DNA of 31,991 bases from positions 1 through 31,991 of IMG/VR virus record IMGVR_UViG_3300048121_000680, one strand, 5' to 3'. Of the stretch, positions 4,661 to 12,430 are shown piece after piece. The position numbers and the translations under genes are program-made. Position 1 is the stretch's first letter, and every line of letters begins with the position of its first letter. This stretch comes from a virus. The notes beneath the pieces are model-generated. The model saw only the letters and a program-made list of their open reading frames with translations. It made no database searches and was not told the origin of the DNA.

Positions 4661-5963
4661 CTTAGAGTTACCAGCAAAACTAATACCTGTATTTGAAGGT
4701 GACGCAGAAGTGCGCGGTGCTTATGGCGGCAGAGGTAGTGCTAAAACACGCAGCTTTGCGATGATGAGTGCGGTTAGAGGCGCTATCTGGGCTAGTGAAG
4801 GTAATAGTGGACAGATACTGTGTTGCCGGGAGCACTTAAACTCACTTGATGACTCATCACTTGCAGAGGTAAAAGCTGCAATACTTGGCAACGAATGGCT
4901 AACTAGCTGTTACGATGTTGGCGAAAAGTATGTAAGAACAGCAGACCATTTGCCCGGTAGGATAGATTACACGTTTGCTGGACTAAGGCATAATCTTGAA
5001 AGCATTAAGTCAAAAGCGCGTATTATGCTGTGTTGGGTAGATGAGGCTGAGCCTGTTAGCGAGTTAGCATGGGCAAAGTTATTGCCTACAATACGTGAAG
5101 TAGATTCAGAGGTTTGGGTAACATGGAACCCGGAACGTAAGAACAGCGCAACAGATAGACGTTTTAGACTAACACCGCCAGCTGGCAGTAAAATAGTTGA
5201 AATGAATTGGAAAGATAACCCTTGGTTTAATAGAACCCGGTTAGCCAGCCAAAGATTAGAAGATCAAGAAAAACGACCAGACAGCTATGAATGGATATGG
5301 GAAGGCGACTATGCCAGTGTGCATGAGGGTGCGTATTTTAGTAAGTTACTAGCTAATGCTAAACGTGAAGGCCGCATAGTTGATATGTTACCAATAGATC
5401 CAGCACTACCTGTTTATGGTTTTCACGATATTGGTGGCTCTGGTGCTAAAGCTGATAGTTATACTATTTGGTTGGCTCAATTTGTAGGTGATTGGATAAA
5501 CGTGCTAGATCATTACATAGCACAAGGTCAGGTGCTAAGTTATCACATCAATGAGATGCGTAGACGATGGCCTCACGCTATTATGCAGCTACCGCATGAT
5601 GGTGTTAATGAGAATAGCTGGACAGGTAAAAGAGTAGAAGATCATTGGAGAGATGGCGGGTTTGAGGTGTTAAAACCATTACCAAACCAAGGTAAAGGCG
5701 CAGCAATGCAACGTGTTGAGGCTGTAAGGCGCATATTGCCTAAATGTAAATTTGTAAAAGATAAGACTGAAGCTGGGCGTGCTGCATTAGGATGGTATCA
5801 CGAAAAAAGACCATCAGATGGTAGAGATGTAGGACTTGGCCCTAATCACGATTGGTCATCACATGATGCTGACAGCTTTGGCCTAATGGCGCTGATGTCA
5901 GATAAATTTAAAATAAAAAAGGCAAAGCCGTTGGTAATGCCTAATTATGGAAGTGCAATATAA
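4647..5963 (+). CDS. terL: Terminase large subunit (ATPase-nuclease)
   Basis: A 438-aa DNA packaging motor of the PBSX/Terminase_3-type family. Residues about 22-40 carry the Walker A loop 'GAYGGRGSAKTRSF'. 'IMLCWVDEAEPVS' (about 127-139) is Walker B with the catalytic Glu, and 'VWVTWNPE' is the coupling motif. The C-terminal RNase H-like nuclease shows 'YGFHDIGGSGAKADSYTIWL', 'LPHDGVNENSWTGKRVEDHW' and 'HDWSSHDADSFGL' for metal-binding Asp residues. Length and domains are complete. It works with the small subunit and portal to cut and pump DNA into proheads. The ATG lies inside terS and the gene runs 17 bp into the portal frame. Confidence 0.95.
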   Translation: MTTLNLELPAKLIPVFEGDAEVRGAYGGRGSAKTRSFAMMSAVRGAIWASEGNSGQILCCREHLNSLDDSSLAEVKAAILGNEWLTSCYDVGEKYVRTADHLPGRIDYTFAGLRHNLESIKSKARIMLCWVDEAEPVSELAWAKLLPTIREVDSEVWVTWNPERKNSATDRRFRLTPPAGSKIVEMNWKDNPWFNRTRLASQRLEDQEKRPDSYEWIWEGDYASVHEGAYFSKLLANAKREGRIVDMLPIDPALPVYGFHDIGGSGAKADSYTIWLAQFVGDWINVLDHYIAQGQVLSYHINEMRRRWPHAIMQLPHDGVNENSWTGKRVEDHWRDGGFEVLKPLPNQGKGAAMQRVEAVRRILPKCKFVKDKTEAGRAALGWYHEKRPSDGRDVGLGPNHDWSSHDADSFGLMALMSDKFKIKKAKPLVMPNYGSAI

Positions 5964-8010
5964 TATGCTAAAATATGATAATGATTTAGGCGTAGATGAT
6001 TCAAACAACACTGCAAGCGGTGTTGATGATGCTGGCAATGATGATTTGCTGTCAATGGTACGTGCTGAGTTTTCACAAAGCATTGGTATGTCACATGATA
6101 GCGATTTAACGTCATCAAGAGAAATAGCGCTGCGTTATTACAATGGCGATGTATTTGATGTATCTGTATTTGGACAGCGTAGTAAAACTGTAAGCACAGA
6201 CATAGCAGATAATATTGAGGCAGTGTTGCCTGACTTGGTTGATGTTTTATCCGGGGAAGATGTTGCTGTATTTCAACCTGTAGGTATTGAAGATGAGGAA
6301 GCTGCACAGCAAGAAACAGACTATATTAATCATGTTTTCTTTGAGCAAAACAACGGCTTTCAAATATTATATGATGGAATCAAAGAAGCGCTGTTATTAA
6401 AAACAGGTATATTTCGTTGGTACTGGGAAGAAGATACGTACACAGACACTAAAAACTTTGATCAACTAGATGGTCTTGGTTACATGACTTTGCTAGATCA
6501 GGGCTATCAATTAACGGAAGGCGTTGTAGAGGAAATTGGTGAAGATGAGATAACAATAACAAACGCTGTGTTTAGTAAAGAAATAACAAAAGGCTGCGTA
6601 AAAGTTGAAACAATACCAAGCGAGCGCTTTGCTGTTGGTAGAGATACAGTAAGACTTAGAGATGCAGCGTATTGCGTTGCCCAAATTGAAACACGTAAAC
6701 AGGATTTGCTAGATAAAGGTTATGACCCAGAAAAGGTAAACAACCTAACTAATGTTGACGCTATGGATAATGAAACCATAGCTGATGCTAGAGATGTTGA
6801 TACCATTGATGATAACTACAGCAACAGCATAGGGCCAATGCAGCAAGTCACAATACTTGAGCATTACATACGTGTTGAAGGTCAGATAAAACGACTAATT
6901 ACAGATTATGACAGCACTACAGTTTTAAGCGTAGAAGATGCGCAATATATACAATACTCAAGCATTTGCCCATATCCCATGCCGCACAGGTTTTATGGTT
7001 TATCGTTGGCTGACAAGCTTATTGAAGTGCAGCGTGTAAAAACAGGCATACAACGTCATATGCTAGATGAATTGTCATTTAGCCTAAATCAACGCATGGA
7101 AGTATCAGAAGATGGTGCAAATGAAAACACTATATCTGATTTGCTTAACAACACGCCCGGTGCGCCGATACGATCACGCAATGGCGGTGCCGTAAGACCA
7201 GTTCGGCTGGCTGGCAGTGGTTTTGATTATTTGTCTGCATTAGAAACAGCAAATGTCATGGCGGAGCGCCGCACAGGTATAATGCGCGGTGAAACAGGTA
7301 TGAAAGCTGACACACTGCACGATACTGCATCTGGAGCGCTAACAATGCTTTCTGAAGGCAAGAAGCGTACAAGATTAATGGCACGTATATTTGCTGAAGG
7401 CGGCATCAAGGACATGATGCTTGGCATACATTGCTTGATCAAAGAATATGCAACAGTAGCTGATTATGTAAGGCTTAGAGGTAAGTGGACACAAGTAGAC
7501 CCTACTAAATGGGGTAGACGTAACGATATGACTATTGAGATTGGTGTTGGCGCTGGTGGTAAACGACAAGAGGCTATGTTGGCGCGTGAAGTTATTAATT
7601 TACAGGCGCAAATTGTACAGCAACAAGGCGGTGCGCCAGAAGGATCACTAGCAACACCGCAGAGCATACACGCCGCGTTAGTTAGGTTTGCAGAGAAAGC
7701 TGGCATGAAAGCGCCAGAACTTTACTTCCCTGCACCACAAGAAATGCCTGAAGATGGGCCGCCGCCGCCAACTGATGCACAAGTAAAAGCACAGGCTGAT
7801 GCTCAATCTAAACAGCAAGAGATGGAGCTAAAGAAATACGAGATAGACAGCAAGATGCAGTTGGAGCGTGAAAAGTTAGCGCAAGCTGATGCAATTGAGC
7901 GTGACAAGCTCGAGCGTGAAACAGCACTAGCTATTGAGATGCGTAAATATGAACTACAAATGAAAGAAAAGATGTCATCATTTAGACCGGGAGGTAGCCT
8001 AATTACATGA
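5947..8010 (+). CDS. Portal protein (P22-like family)
   Basis: A 687-aa portal subunit, which forms the dodecameric gate at the capsid vertex through which DNA enters and leaves. The N-terminal part shows 'SREIALRYYNGDVFDV', typical of P22-like portals. The core has 'PHRFYGLSLADKLIEVQRVK' followed by TGIQRHMLDELSFSLNQRMEV, the conserved stem/wing region. Residues about 610-675 are a long Gln/Lys/Glu coiled coil like the P22 barrel. The start may be the ATG at 5947 or the one at 5965, which lies just after the terL stop; neither has a good ribosome site. The P22-type portal together with absent tail-tube genes supports a short-tailed virion. Confidence 0.92.
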   Translation: MEVQYNMLKYDNDLGVDDSNNTASGVDDAGNDDLLSMVRAEFSQSIGMSHDSDLTSSREIALRYYNGDVFDVSVFGQRSKTVSTDIADNIEAVLPDLVDVLSGEDVAVFQPVGIEDEEAAQQETDYINHVFFEQNNGFQILYDGIKEALLLKTGIFRWYWEEDTYTDTKNFDQLDGLGYMTLLDQGYQLTEGVVEEIGEDEITITNAVFSKEITKGCVKVETIPSERFAVGRDTVRLRDAAYCVAQIETRKQDLLDKGYDPEKVNNLTNVDAMDNETIADARDVDTIDDNYSNSIGPMQQVTILEHYIRVEGQIKRLITDYDSTTVLSVEDAQYIQYSSICPYPMPHRFYGLSLADKLIEVQRVKTGIQRHMLDELSFSLNQRMEVSEDGANENTISDLLNNTPGAPIRSRNGGAVRPVRLAGSGFDYLSALETANVMAERRTGIMRGETGMKADTLHDTASGALTMLSEGKKRTRLMARIFAEGGIKDMMLGIHCLIKEYATVADYVRLRGKWTQVDPTKWGRRNDMTIEIGVGAGGKRQEAMLAREVINLQAQIVQQQGGAPEGSLATPQSIHAALVRFAEKAGMKAPELYFPAPQEMPEDGPPPPTDAQVKAQADAQSKQQEMELKKYEIDSKMQLEREKLAQADAIERDKLERETALAIEMRKYELQMKEKMSSFRPGGSLIT

Positions 8011-8249
8011 CCAAAAAGGACAAAGCAGAAGCAAGTGCTGATGCAGTACAGGCAAAACGTGAATTGAAGCTGACAACCGCAGCACTAAAAAACATGGAAG
8101 AAACAGCAATGGAAAACTTGCTAAAAACTAAACCAGAGGAAGAACATAAAAGACGTGAACTCATAGCGCTTATCAATGTGTGCCGTGAGATTCCACGTAA
8201 ACTAAACAACTACATTGACACTCATAAGATCAACCAAGAAGGAGTCTAA
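8007..8249 (+). CDS. Small helical protein between portal and scaffold
   Basis: An 80-aa, strongly charged, fully helical protein (KKDKAEASADAVQAKRELK..., ending in 'INVCREIPRKLNNYIDTH'). The ATG overlaps the portal stop (ATGA), so translation is coupled. Small helical proteins are often found at this position in P22-like head modules. A role in assembling the portal or scaffold is possible, but no family was recognised. Confidence 0.65.
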   Translation: MTKKDKAEASADAVQAKRELKLTTAALKNMEETAMENLLKTKPEEEHKRRELIALINVCREIPRKLNNYIDTHKINQEGV

Positions 8250-8252
8250 GAA

Positions 8253-9224
8253 ATGAGTAATGAAGCCCCCTTAAGTATCGACCAAGCTGTAAGCGAGCTA
8301 ACACAGTTAGAACCGCCAAAGCCTGAAGAAGCAGAAACTACAAATGCTGTAGAGGAAGTAGAAGCAGAAGATACTGAACTAGATGGTGAACCAGAAACCA
8401 TCGACACTGATGAGGAGCCTGACGATAGCGAGGTCAACCTTGAAGATGAAGAAGTTGAGGAAGTTGAAGCGGAAGATGATGTTCCGTCAATCGATGCACC
8501 CCAATTCTGGACAGATGGCGCAAAAGATGTTTTCTCATCACTGCCTGCTGAAGCACAATCTGTTATTGCAGATGAAGTTAAGCGGTCACAAGCTGAAACA
8601 ACTAGAGCGCAACAAGCTGCGGCTGAAGCTACCAAGCAATCGGTACAGCGCATGGAAGAACTACACAATGTAATTGAGTCAGTGCACACTGAAACAGCTA
8701 CGTTGGATAGATTATTTGATCAGCGTTGGAAAGATGTAAACTGGGTAGAGATGTCACAAAGAAACCCATCTGAATACTTGCAAAATAAAGCGTTGTTTGA
8801 AGCTGAGTCGCAAGCCCTAGAGGTTCATAAAGAATCTGCGGTCACTGCACAAAAAGAATATGAACAACAGATATTGCAAGAAAACTTTGCAAATGCACCT
8901 AAGTTATTCCCAGATTTATTAGATGTTGTGAAAGGCCCGGAGATACAACAAACATTGACTAAGACGTTGTTATCACTTGGCGCGACACCTGAAGAACTCA
9001 GATTTGCAAAACCCGGAATGTTAGCTCTGGCATATGATGGTATTAAATACCGGGATAGTCAGAAGAAACTTTCAAAAACTAGCGCAAAACCTGTGCCCAA
9101 GGCAATCAAGTCAAAAGGCAAATCAGCAGGCAATGCAAATTCATTAAGAAAAGCTCGTGCTGCAAAGCGCTTCAACAAGTCTAATTCATTAGATGATGCT
9201 GTAGCGTTATTGTTATCGAGTTAG
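8253..9224 (+). CDS. Capsid scaffolding protein
   Basis: A 323-aa protein lying directly upstream of the major capsid gene. Residues 20-85 are extremely acidic (repeated EVEAED, DTDEEPDD, LEDEEVEEVEAED). Then comes 'PQFWTDGAKDVFSSLP', a long coiled-coil middle and a basic C terminus ('KALSSG'-free, Lys/Arg-rich, residues about 265-305) that would bind the inner coat surface. This composition and position are typical of scaffolds that template procapsids and leave before packaging. There is no protease motif. A ribosome site (AAGGAGTCTAAGAA) precedes the ATG. Confidence 0.8.
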   Translation: MSNEAPLSIDQAVSELTQLEPPKPEEAETTNAVEEVEAEDTELDGEPETIDTDEEPDDSEVNLEDEEVEEVEAEDDVPSIDAPQFWTDGAKDVFSSLPAEAQSVIADEVKRSQAETTRAQQAAAEATKQSVQRMEELHNVIESVHTETATLDRLFDQRWKDVNWVEMSQRNPSEYLQNKALFEAESQALEVHKESAVTAQKEYEQQILQENFANAPKLFPDLLDVVKGPEIQQTLTKTLLSLGATPEELRFAKPGMLALAYDGIKYRDSQKKLSKTSAKPVPKAIKSKGKSAGNANSLRKARAAKRFNKSNSLDDAVALLLSS

Positions 9225-9246
9225 CTATCAATAGGAGATTTTTAAG

Positions 9247-10206
9247 ATGGCTGCACCAACAAACACAATCGTACCAGCAGGTGTTGCTGGCAACAGAGAA
9301 GACCTCTCAAACCTCATTGAGCGCGTTGCTCCTGAGAAAACACCATTTTGCTCAAACATTAAAGGCGGCGGCGTAAAAGTTACTGCTACAAGACATGAGT
9401 GGCAAACAGAAACACTAGCAACTCCTGATGCTGCTTCAGCACAAGTTGATGGTGATGATACTACATCATTCGAAGCTAACACAAGAACACGTGTTGCTAA
9501 CCGCGTACAAACTAAAAAACGTGCGGTAGTTGTAGCTGGCATACAAGAAGCTGTTGACTCAGCTGGCGTAGCGTCAGAAATGGCTAGACAAAAGCTCATC
9601 AAAGGTATTGAGCTAAAGCGTGACTTTGAAGCTCGCTTCATTGGTAACTTTGCTTCATCAGAAGAATCAGGATCAACTGGGCGTAAAGCTGCTGGTGCAT
9701 TAGCATGGGCAACTTCAAACGTATCACGCGGATCAGGCGGTGCTAATGGTGGATACAGCGGAACAGATTGTGCTGCTGCTACAAATGGTACACAGCGTAC
9801 TTTCACTAAAACTATTATGGATTCCGTAATTCAATCTGGATTTAATAATGGCGCTACATTCTCACAAATCTACATGAGTGCTGCTCACAAAGCTACATTC
9901 TCTGGATTTGCTGGACTTGCAGCTAACCGCTATGAAATCAACGGATTAGATGAAGGTGTAGTTGTTGGCGGTGCAGACGTTTATCTGTCTAACCACGGCA
10001 AAATGACTATAATACCAGTACAGTATGGCCTAACACGCGATGCTCTATTTGTAGACCCATCCATGTGTACTTTAGGTACATTACGTTCACCACGTTATGA
10101 AGAACTATCCAAAACTGGTGACAACGAAAAAGGTCAAATCCTTGGTGATATGACGCTAATCGTTAAGAACGAAAAAGGTCTAGGCGTAGCCGCAGACTTA
10201 ACCTAG
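9247..10206 (+). CDS. Major capsid protein (DUF5309/SU10-like, HK97 fold)
   Basis: A 319-aa coat protein. The N terminus, MAAPTNTIVPAGVAGNREDL, then 'LIERVAPEKTPFCSNI' and 'ATRHEWQTETLATPD', matches the DUF5309 family, which includes the phage SU10-type major capsid protein. The C-terminal part has 'EINGLDEGVVVGGADVYLSN' and 'GTLRSPRYEELSKTGDNEKG', the usual P-domain end of this family. TAGGAG (9231-9236) precedes the ATG by ten bases, and codon use looks like that of a highly expressed gene. A strong hairpin lies immediately downstream. Confidence 0.92.
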   Translation: MAAPTNTIVPAGVAGNREDLSNLIERVAPEKTPFCSNIKGGGVKVTATRHEWQTETLATPDAASAQVDGDDTTSFEANTRTRVANRVQTKKRAVVVAGIQEAVDSAGVASEMARQKLIKGIELKRDFEARFIGNFASSEESGSTGRKAAGALAWATSNVSRGSGGANGGYSGTDCAAATNGTQRTFTKTIMDSVIQSGFNNGATFSQIYMSAAHKATFSGFAGLAANRYEINGLDEGVVVGGADVYLSNHGKMTIIPVQYGLTRDALFVDPSMCTLGTLRSPRYEELSKTGDNEKGQILGDMTLIVKNEKGLGVAADLT

Positions 10207-10222
10207 TATTAGGTAACTACCG

Positions 10223-10244
10223 GGGGTTGGCATTTGCCAGCCCC
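10223..10244 (+). terminator. Hairpin after the major capsid gene
   Basis: GGGGTTGGC (10223-10231) pairs with GCCAGCCCC (10236-10244) around an ATTT loop: nine pairs, one of them G-U. It is followed by TATATATA and not by a U-run. It is therefore more likely a partial terminator or a 3' stability and processing element that raises capsid mRNA relative to downstream genes. It lies in the only longer gap between head genes. Confidence 0.55.
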
Positions 10245-10264
10245 TATATATACAGGAGAAAGAT

Positions 10265-10483
10265 ATGCCAAAGGCAAAAGCAGCACCAAAAATTAAAGCT
10301 AAAGTAAAACATGATCGCGTTGAGTGTATAGTCACCAAAAAGGGCGGCATAGCACAAATAAGAACAGGCAAATTAAGCGCAGATGGTACTGAGTTATGCT
10401 ATAAAAAAGGCGATATCTTTAAAACAGACGCAAATCAGGCTAAACTGTTAGAGAATAACGACCTAGTTGTTGCAAGGGATTAA
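10265..10483 (+). CDS. Small basic virion-module protein
   Basis: A 72-aa protein starting with a Lys/Ala/Pro-rich arm (MPKAKAAPKIKAKVKHDR). A compact beta-like domain follows ('VECIVTKKGGIAQIRTGKL', 'LCYKKGDIF', then ANQAKLLENNDLV). CAGGAGA precedes the ATG. The position after the capsid gene, before the adaptor, suggests a capsid decoration or head completion protein. I did not recognise the family. Confidence 0.6.
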   Translation: MPKAKAAPKIKAKVKHDRVECIVTKKGGIAQIRTGKLSADGTELCYKKGDIFKTDANQAKLLENNDLVVARD

Positions 10484-10484
10484 C

Positions 10485-10814
10485 ATGAGTAGTTTTAAAC
10501 CATTTTCATATGATGCAGCTACAGGCATTAAGCACAGCCTTGCAGTTGATAACACAACTGATGAAATGTATGTAAAAACAGAACAAGATGTTACTAAAAT
10601 ACTAGATAGCAACAAGCGGCAACAATATGATGCTAAGGGCACATTAGGCAAAGCTGATTTAGTTAAAGTTGGCACAATACCATTAGGGCTAATACAGCAT
10701 TGGAAAGCAACAGAAGGCATTGATGTGTTTAATCAAGACCATTGGCCTAAAGTTGTAGAAAAATTAAACAGTAATGAATTTCAAGCATTGCGAGTAGCGC
10801 AGTTTAAGGTGTAG
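10485..10814 (+). CDS. Putative head completion/decoration protein
   Basis: A 109-aa protein. The ATG at 10485, one base after the previous stop, is preferred over an upstream TTG at 10467. It contains 'KHSLAVDNTTDEMYVKTEQD', then 'ILDSNKRQQYDAKGTLGKAD', and a C-terminal 'DVFNQDHWPKVVEKLNSNEF'. Proteins of this kind follow the capsid gene in several alphaproteobacterial podophages and are presumed virion proteins. Function is inferred from position only. Confidence 0.6.
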   Translation: MSSFKPFSYDAATGIKHSLAVDNTTDEMYVKTEQDVTKILDSNKRQQYDAKGTLGKADLVKVGTIPLGLIQHWKATEGIDVFNQDHWPKVVEKLNSNEFQALRVAQFKV

Positions 10815-10816
10815 TT

Positions 10817-11428
10817 ATGGCATTTGCAAATCTAGGCGAATTAAAGACAGTTATAAATGACACGTTAAATCGTACTGATTTGACTGCACAAATACCTAAT
10901 TTCATCAAAATGAATGAAGAAAGCGTAAACCGCAAAGTCAATGTATCTGAGATGGAAGAATACACCGAGTTTACTATAAACGTAGGTCAAACAACATTGC
11001 CTACAAACTTCTTAGAGATGCGTAATATACAGATGAAAAGCTCTGAATATCCATTGCAGTATGTACCGCATAACTCATTGGATGGCATAGGCGCTGACTC
11101 AGGTATACCAAGATTTTACTCAATACAAGGCACTAAACTATTATTCTATCCGTTTCCCCCAGATGCTACTATTGGCATTATGAGATACTTGGCTGAAGTA
11201 ACGCCTTTAGTAAATGATGTAGATACAAATTGGTTGTTAAGTAAATCACCGCAAATATACTTGTATGGTACATTATTACACGCTGCACCATTTTTAAATG
11301 ATGACAGCAGATTGCCTGTCTGGGCTAGTTTGTTTGAAGATGCTGTTAGAGCATTGAACGATCAAGACAAGCGGAGAATGTCAGGAACTAAACCACAAAT
11401 GATAAACGCAACAGCGGGATACTATTGA
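10817..11428 (+). CDS. Head-tail adaptor protein (P22 gp4-like/SU10-type)
   Basis: A 203-aa protein starting 'FANLGELKTVINDTLNRTDL' and continuing 'IPNFIKMNEESVNRKVNVSE', the helical N-terminal pattern of phage adaptor proteins that bind beneath the portal. The middle is beta-rich ('GIPRFYSIQGTKLLFYPFP'), and a helical end carries 'YLYGTLLHAAPFLNDDSRL'. Twelve copies would attach to the portal and accept the tail hub. Its place between the head and tail genes agrees. Confidence 0.8.
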   Translation: MAFANLGELKTVINDTLNRTDLTAQIPNFIKMNEESVNRKVNVSEMEEYTEFTINVGQTTLPTNFLEMRNIQMKSSEYPLQYVPHNSLDGIGADSGIPRFYSIQGTKLLFYPFPPDATIGIMRYLAEVTPLVNDVDTNWLLSKSPQIYLYGTLLHAAPFLNDDSRLPVWASLFEDAVRALNDQDKRRMSGTKPQMINATAGYY

Positions 11429-11429
11429 T

Positions 11430-11966
11430 ATGCCTACAACAACTAACTATGGTTGGACATACAACCTACCAAATACTGCACAAGATACATGGGGCGGTGA
11501 TTTAAACAACACGCAAATAGCGATTGATGCGCAAGTAAAAAGTAATGAAAACCTTGCTAATTCAAAAGCGCCAATAGCAAGCCCTACATTTACAGGCACT
11601 GTTACCGGGCCTACATTTGTTGGTAATCTTACAGGCAATGTTACAGGTAATGTTACAGGCAACGTGACTGGTGCAGTGACAGGCAATGCAACGTCAGCAG
11701 ATAAATGGTCTACTGCTAGAACAGTAACACTAACAGGAGTTGTTACAGGCAGTATAGCATTTGATGGTACAGGTGATTTTACACTAGCTACATCTGTTGG
11801 CACAATAGCAGATGATACACTAACAATAGCGCAAACAAGCGGTCTACAAGCTGCATTAGATAGCAAAGTAGCACACGCAAGCGGCAATGGTAGAACAATT
11901 ACTGTAGGCAATACAGCGCCTACAAGCCCATTAACAGATGACATTTGGTTTGATACAACGGCATAA
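11430..11966 (+). CDS. Tail fibre-like protein with NVTG repeats
   Basis: A 178-aa protein starting 'MPTTTNYGWTYNLPNTAQDT', a head-binding motif frequent in phage fibre proteins. Residues about 63-90 are a short tandem repeat of four-residue NVTG units, followed by 'ATSADKWSTARTVTLTGVV', a motif shared by many trimeric fibres. The C terminus, 'TAPTSPLTDDIWFDT', is a common fibre end. It is much shorter than usual fibres, so it may be a connector or a short side fibre. Stop and next ATG overlap by one base. Confidence 0.75.
   Translation: MPTTTNYGWTYNLPNTAQDTWGGDLNNTQIAIDAQVKSNENLANSKAPIASPTFTGTVTGPTFVGNLTGNVTGNVTGNVTGAVTGNATSADKWSTARTVTLTGVVTGSIAFDGTGDFTLATSVGTIADDTLTIAQTSGLQAALDSKVAHASGNGRTITVGNTAPTSPLTDDIWFDTTA
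11621..11692 (+). repeat. 12-bp tandem repeats encoding NVTG units
   Basis: About six degenerate 12-bp units of the form (A)CAGGCAATGTTA encode LTGNVTGNVTGNVTGAVTGN. The repeat lies within the fibre-like gene. Copy number could change by slippage and alter fibre length. Confidence 0.7.
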
Positions 11967-12430
11967 TGGCGATAAAAACTTATAACGGCACTGCATTTGC
12001 AGACGCAACAGCTAAGTATTACAATGGTAGTGCGTGGGTGGAGCCTAGTAGTGGTGTTAAGCGTTGGAATGGTAGTGCATGGGAAGTTGTTTCTACTGCA
12101 TTTGAAGCTACATTAACGCAAACAACATTGTTTGGCTCTACGTCATACAACTCAACTTTGGGTAGCTACACAGGCGTTACAAGTAGCCCCGGAACAGGTT
12201 ACACAGCAGTGACAGTCACAGGCGGTAAAGCGCCATTTACATATCAATGGTTTTATGTATCTGGCACTGTAAGTAATATCAATCTGTTTCCACAACTGCC
12301 TACTCAGTTCACTACAAGATTTAGTTTTAATTACGCATTATCAGCAGGCAATGCTGTTTATAGATGCCAAGTAACAGATGATGATGGCAACGTAATAAAT
12401 ACAGACACAGTTACAGTGAGTTTTAGTTAA
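11966..12430 (+). CDS. Ig-like domain virion protein
   Basis: A 154-aa protein. The first ~45 residues contain three 'YNG(S/T)A(W/F)' repeats (TYNGTAFADA, YYNGSAWVEP, RWNGSAWEVV), short beta hairpins often found in phage tail proteins. Residues about 70-154 look like an immunoglobulin/PKD-type sandwich ('GGKAPFTYQWFYVSGTVSN', 'AVYRCQVTDDDGNVINTDTV'), with a Trp and a Cys at the positions typical of Ig folds. Ig-like domains on virions are thought to give weak adhesion to cell surfaces or glycans. It overlaps both neighbours by one base. Confidence 0.75.
   Translation: MAIKTYNGTAFADATAKYYNGSAWVEPSSGVKRWNGSAWEVVSTAFEATLTQTTLFGSTSYNSTLGSYTGVTSSPGTGYTAVTVTGGKAPFTYQWFYVSGTVSNINLFPQLPTQFTTRFSFNYALSAGNAVYRCQVTDDDGNVINTDTVTVSFS

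Noticed and set aside
5945-6307. A 120-aa His/Gln-rich minus-strand frame opposite the portal start
   Set aside because: Composition is that of an antisense shadow, and no promoter or ribosome site is seen.
8246-8689. A 147-aa serine-rich minus-strand frame opposite the scaffold gene
   Set aside because: It mirrors the acidic GAA/GAT codons of the scaffold, has no ribosome site and opposes the late operon.
9228-9806. A 192-aa minus-strand frame opposite the capsid gene
   Set aside because: It is a shadow of a clearly coding, conserved capsid gene.
11621-11692. CRISPR-like or minisatellite non-coding repeat
   Set aside because: The repeats are in frame and encode NVTG units of a fibre protein, with no spacers.
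11447-11944. A 165-aa minus-strand frame opposite the short fibre gene
   Set aside because: It is low-complexity Val/Pro/Leu text caused by the repeats on the other strand.
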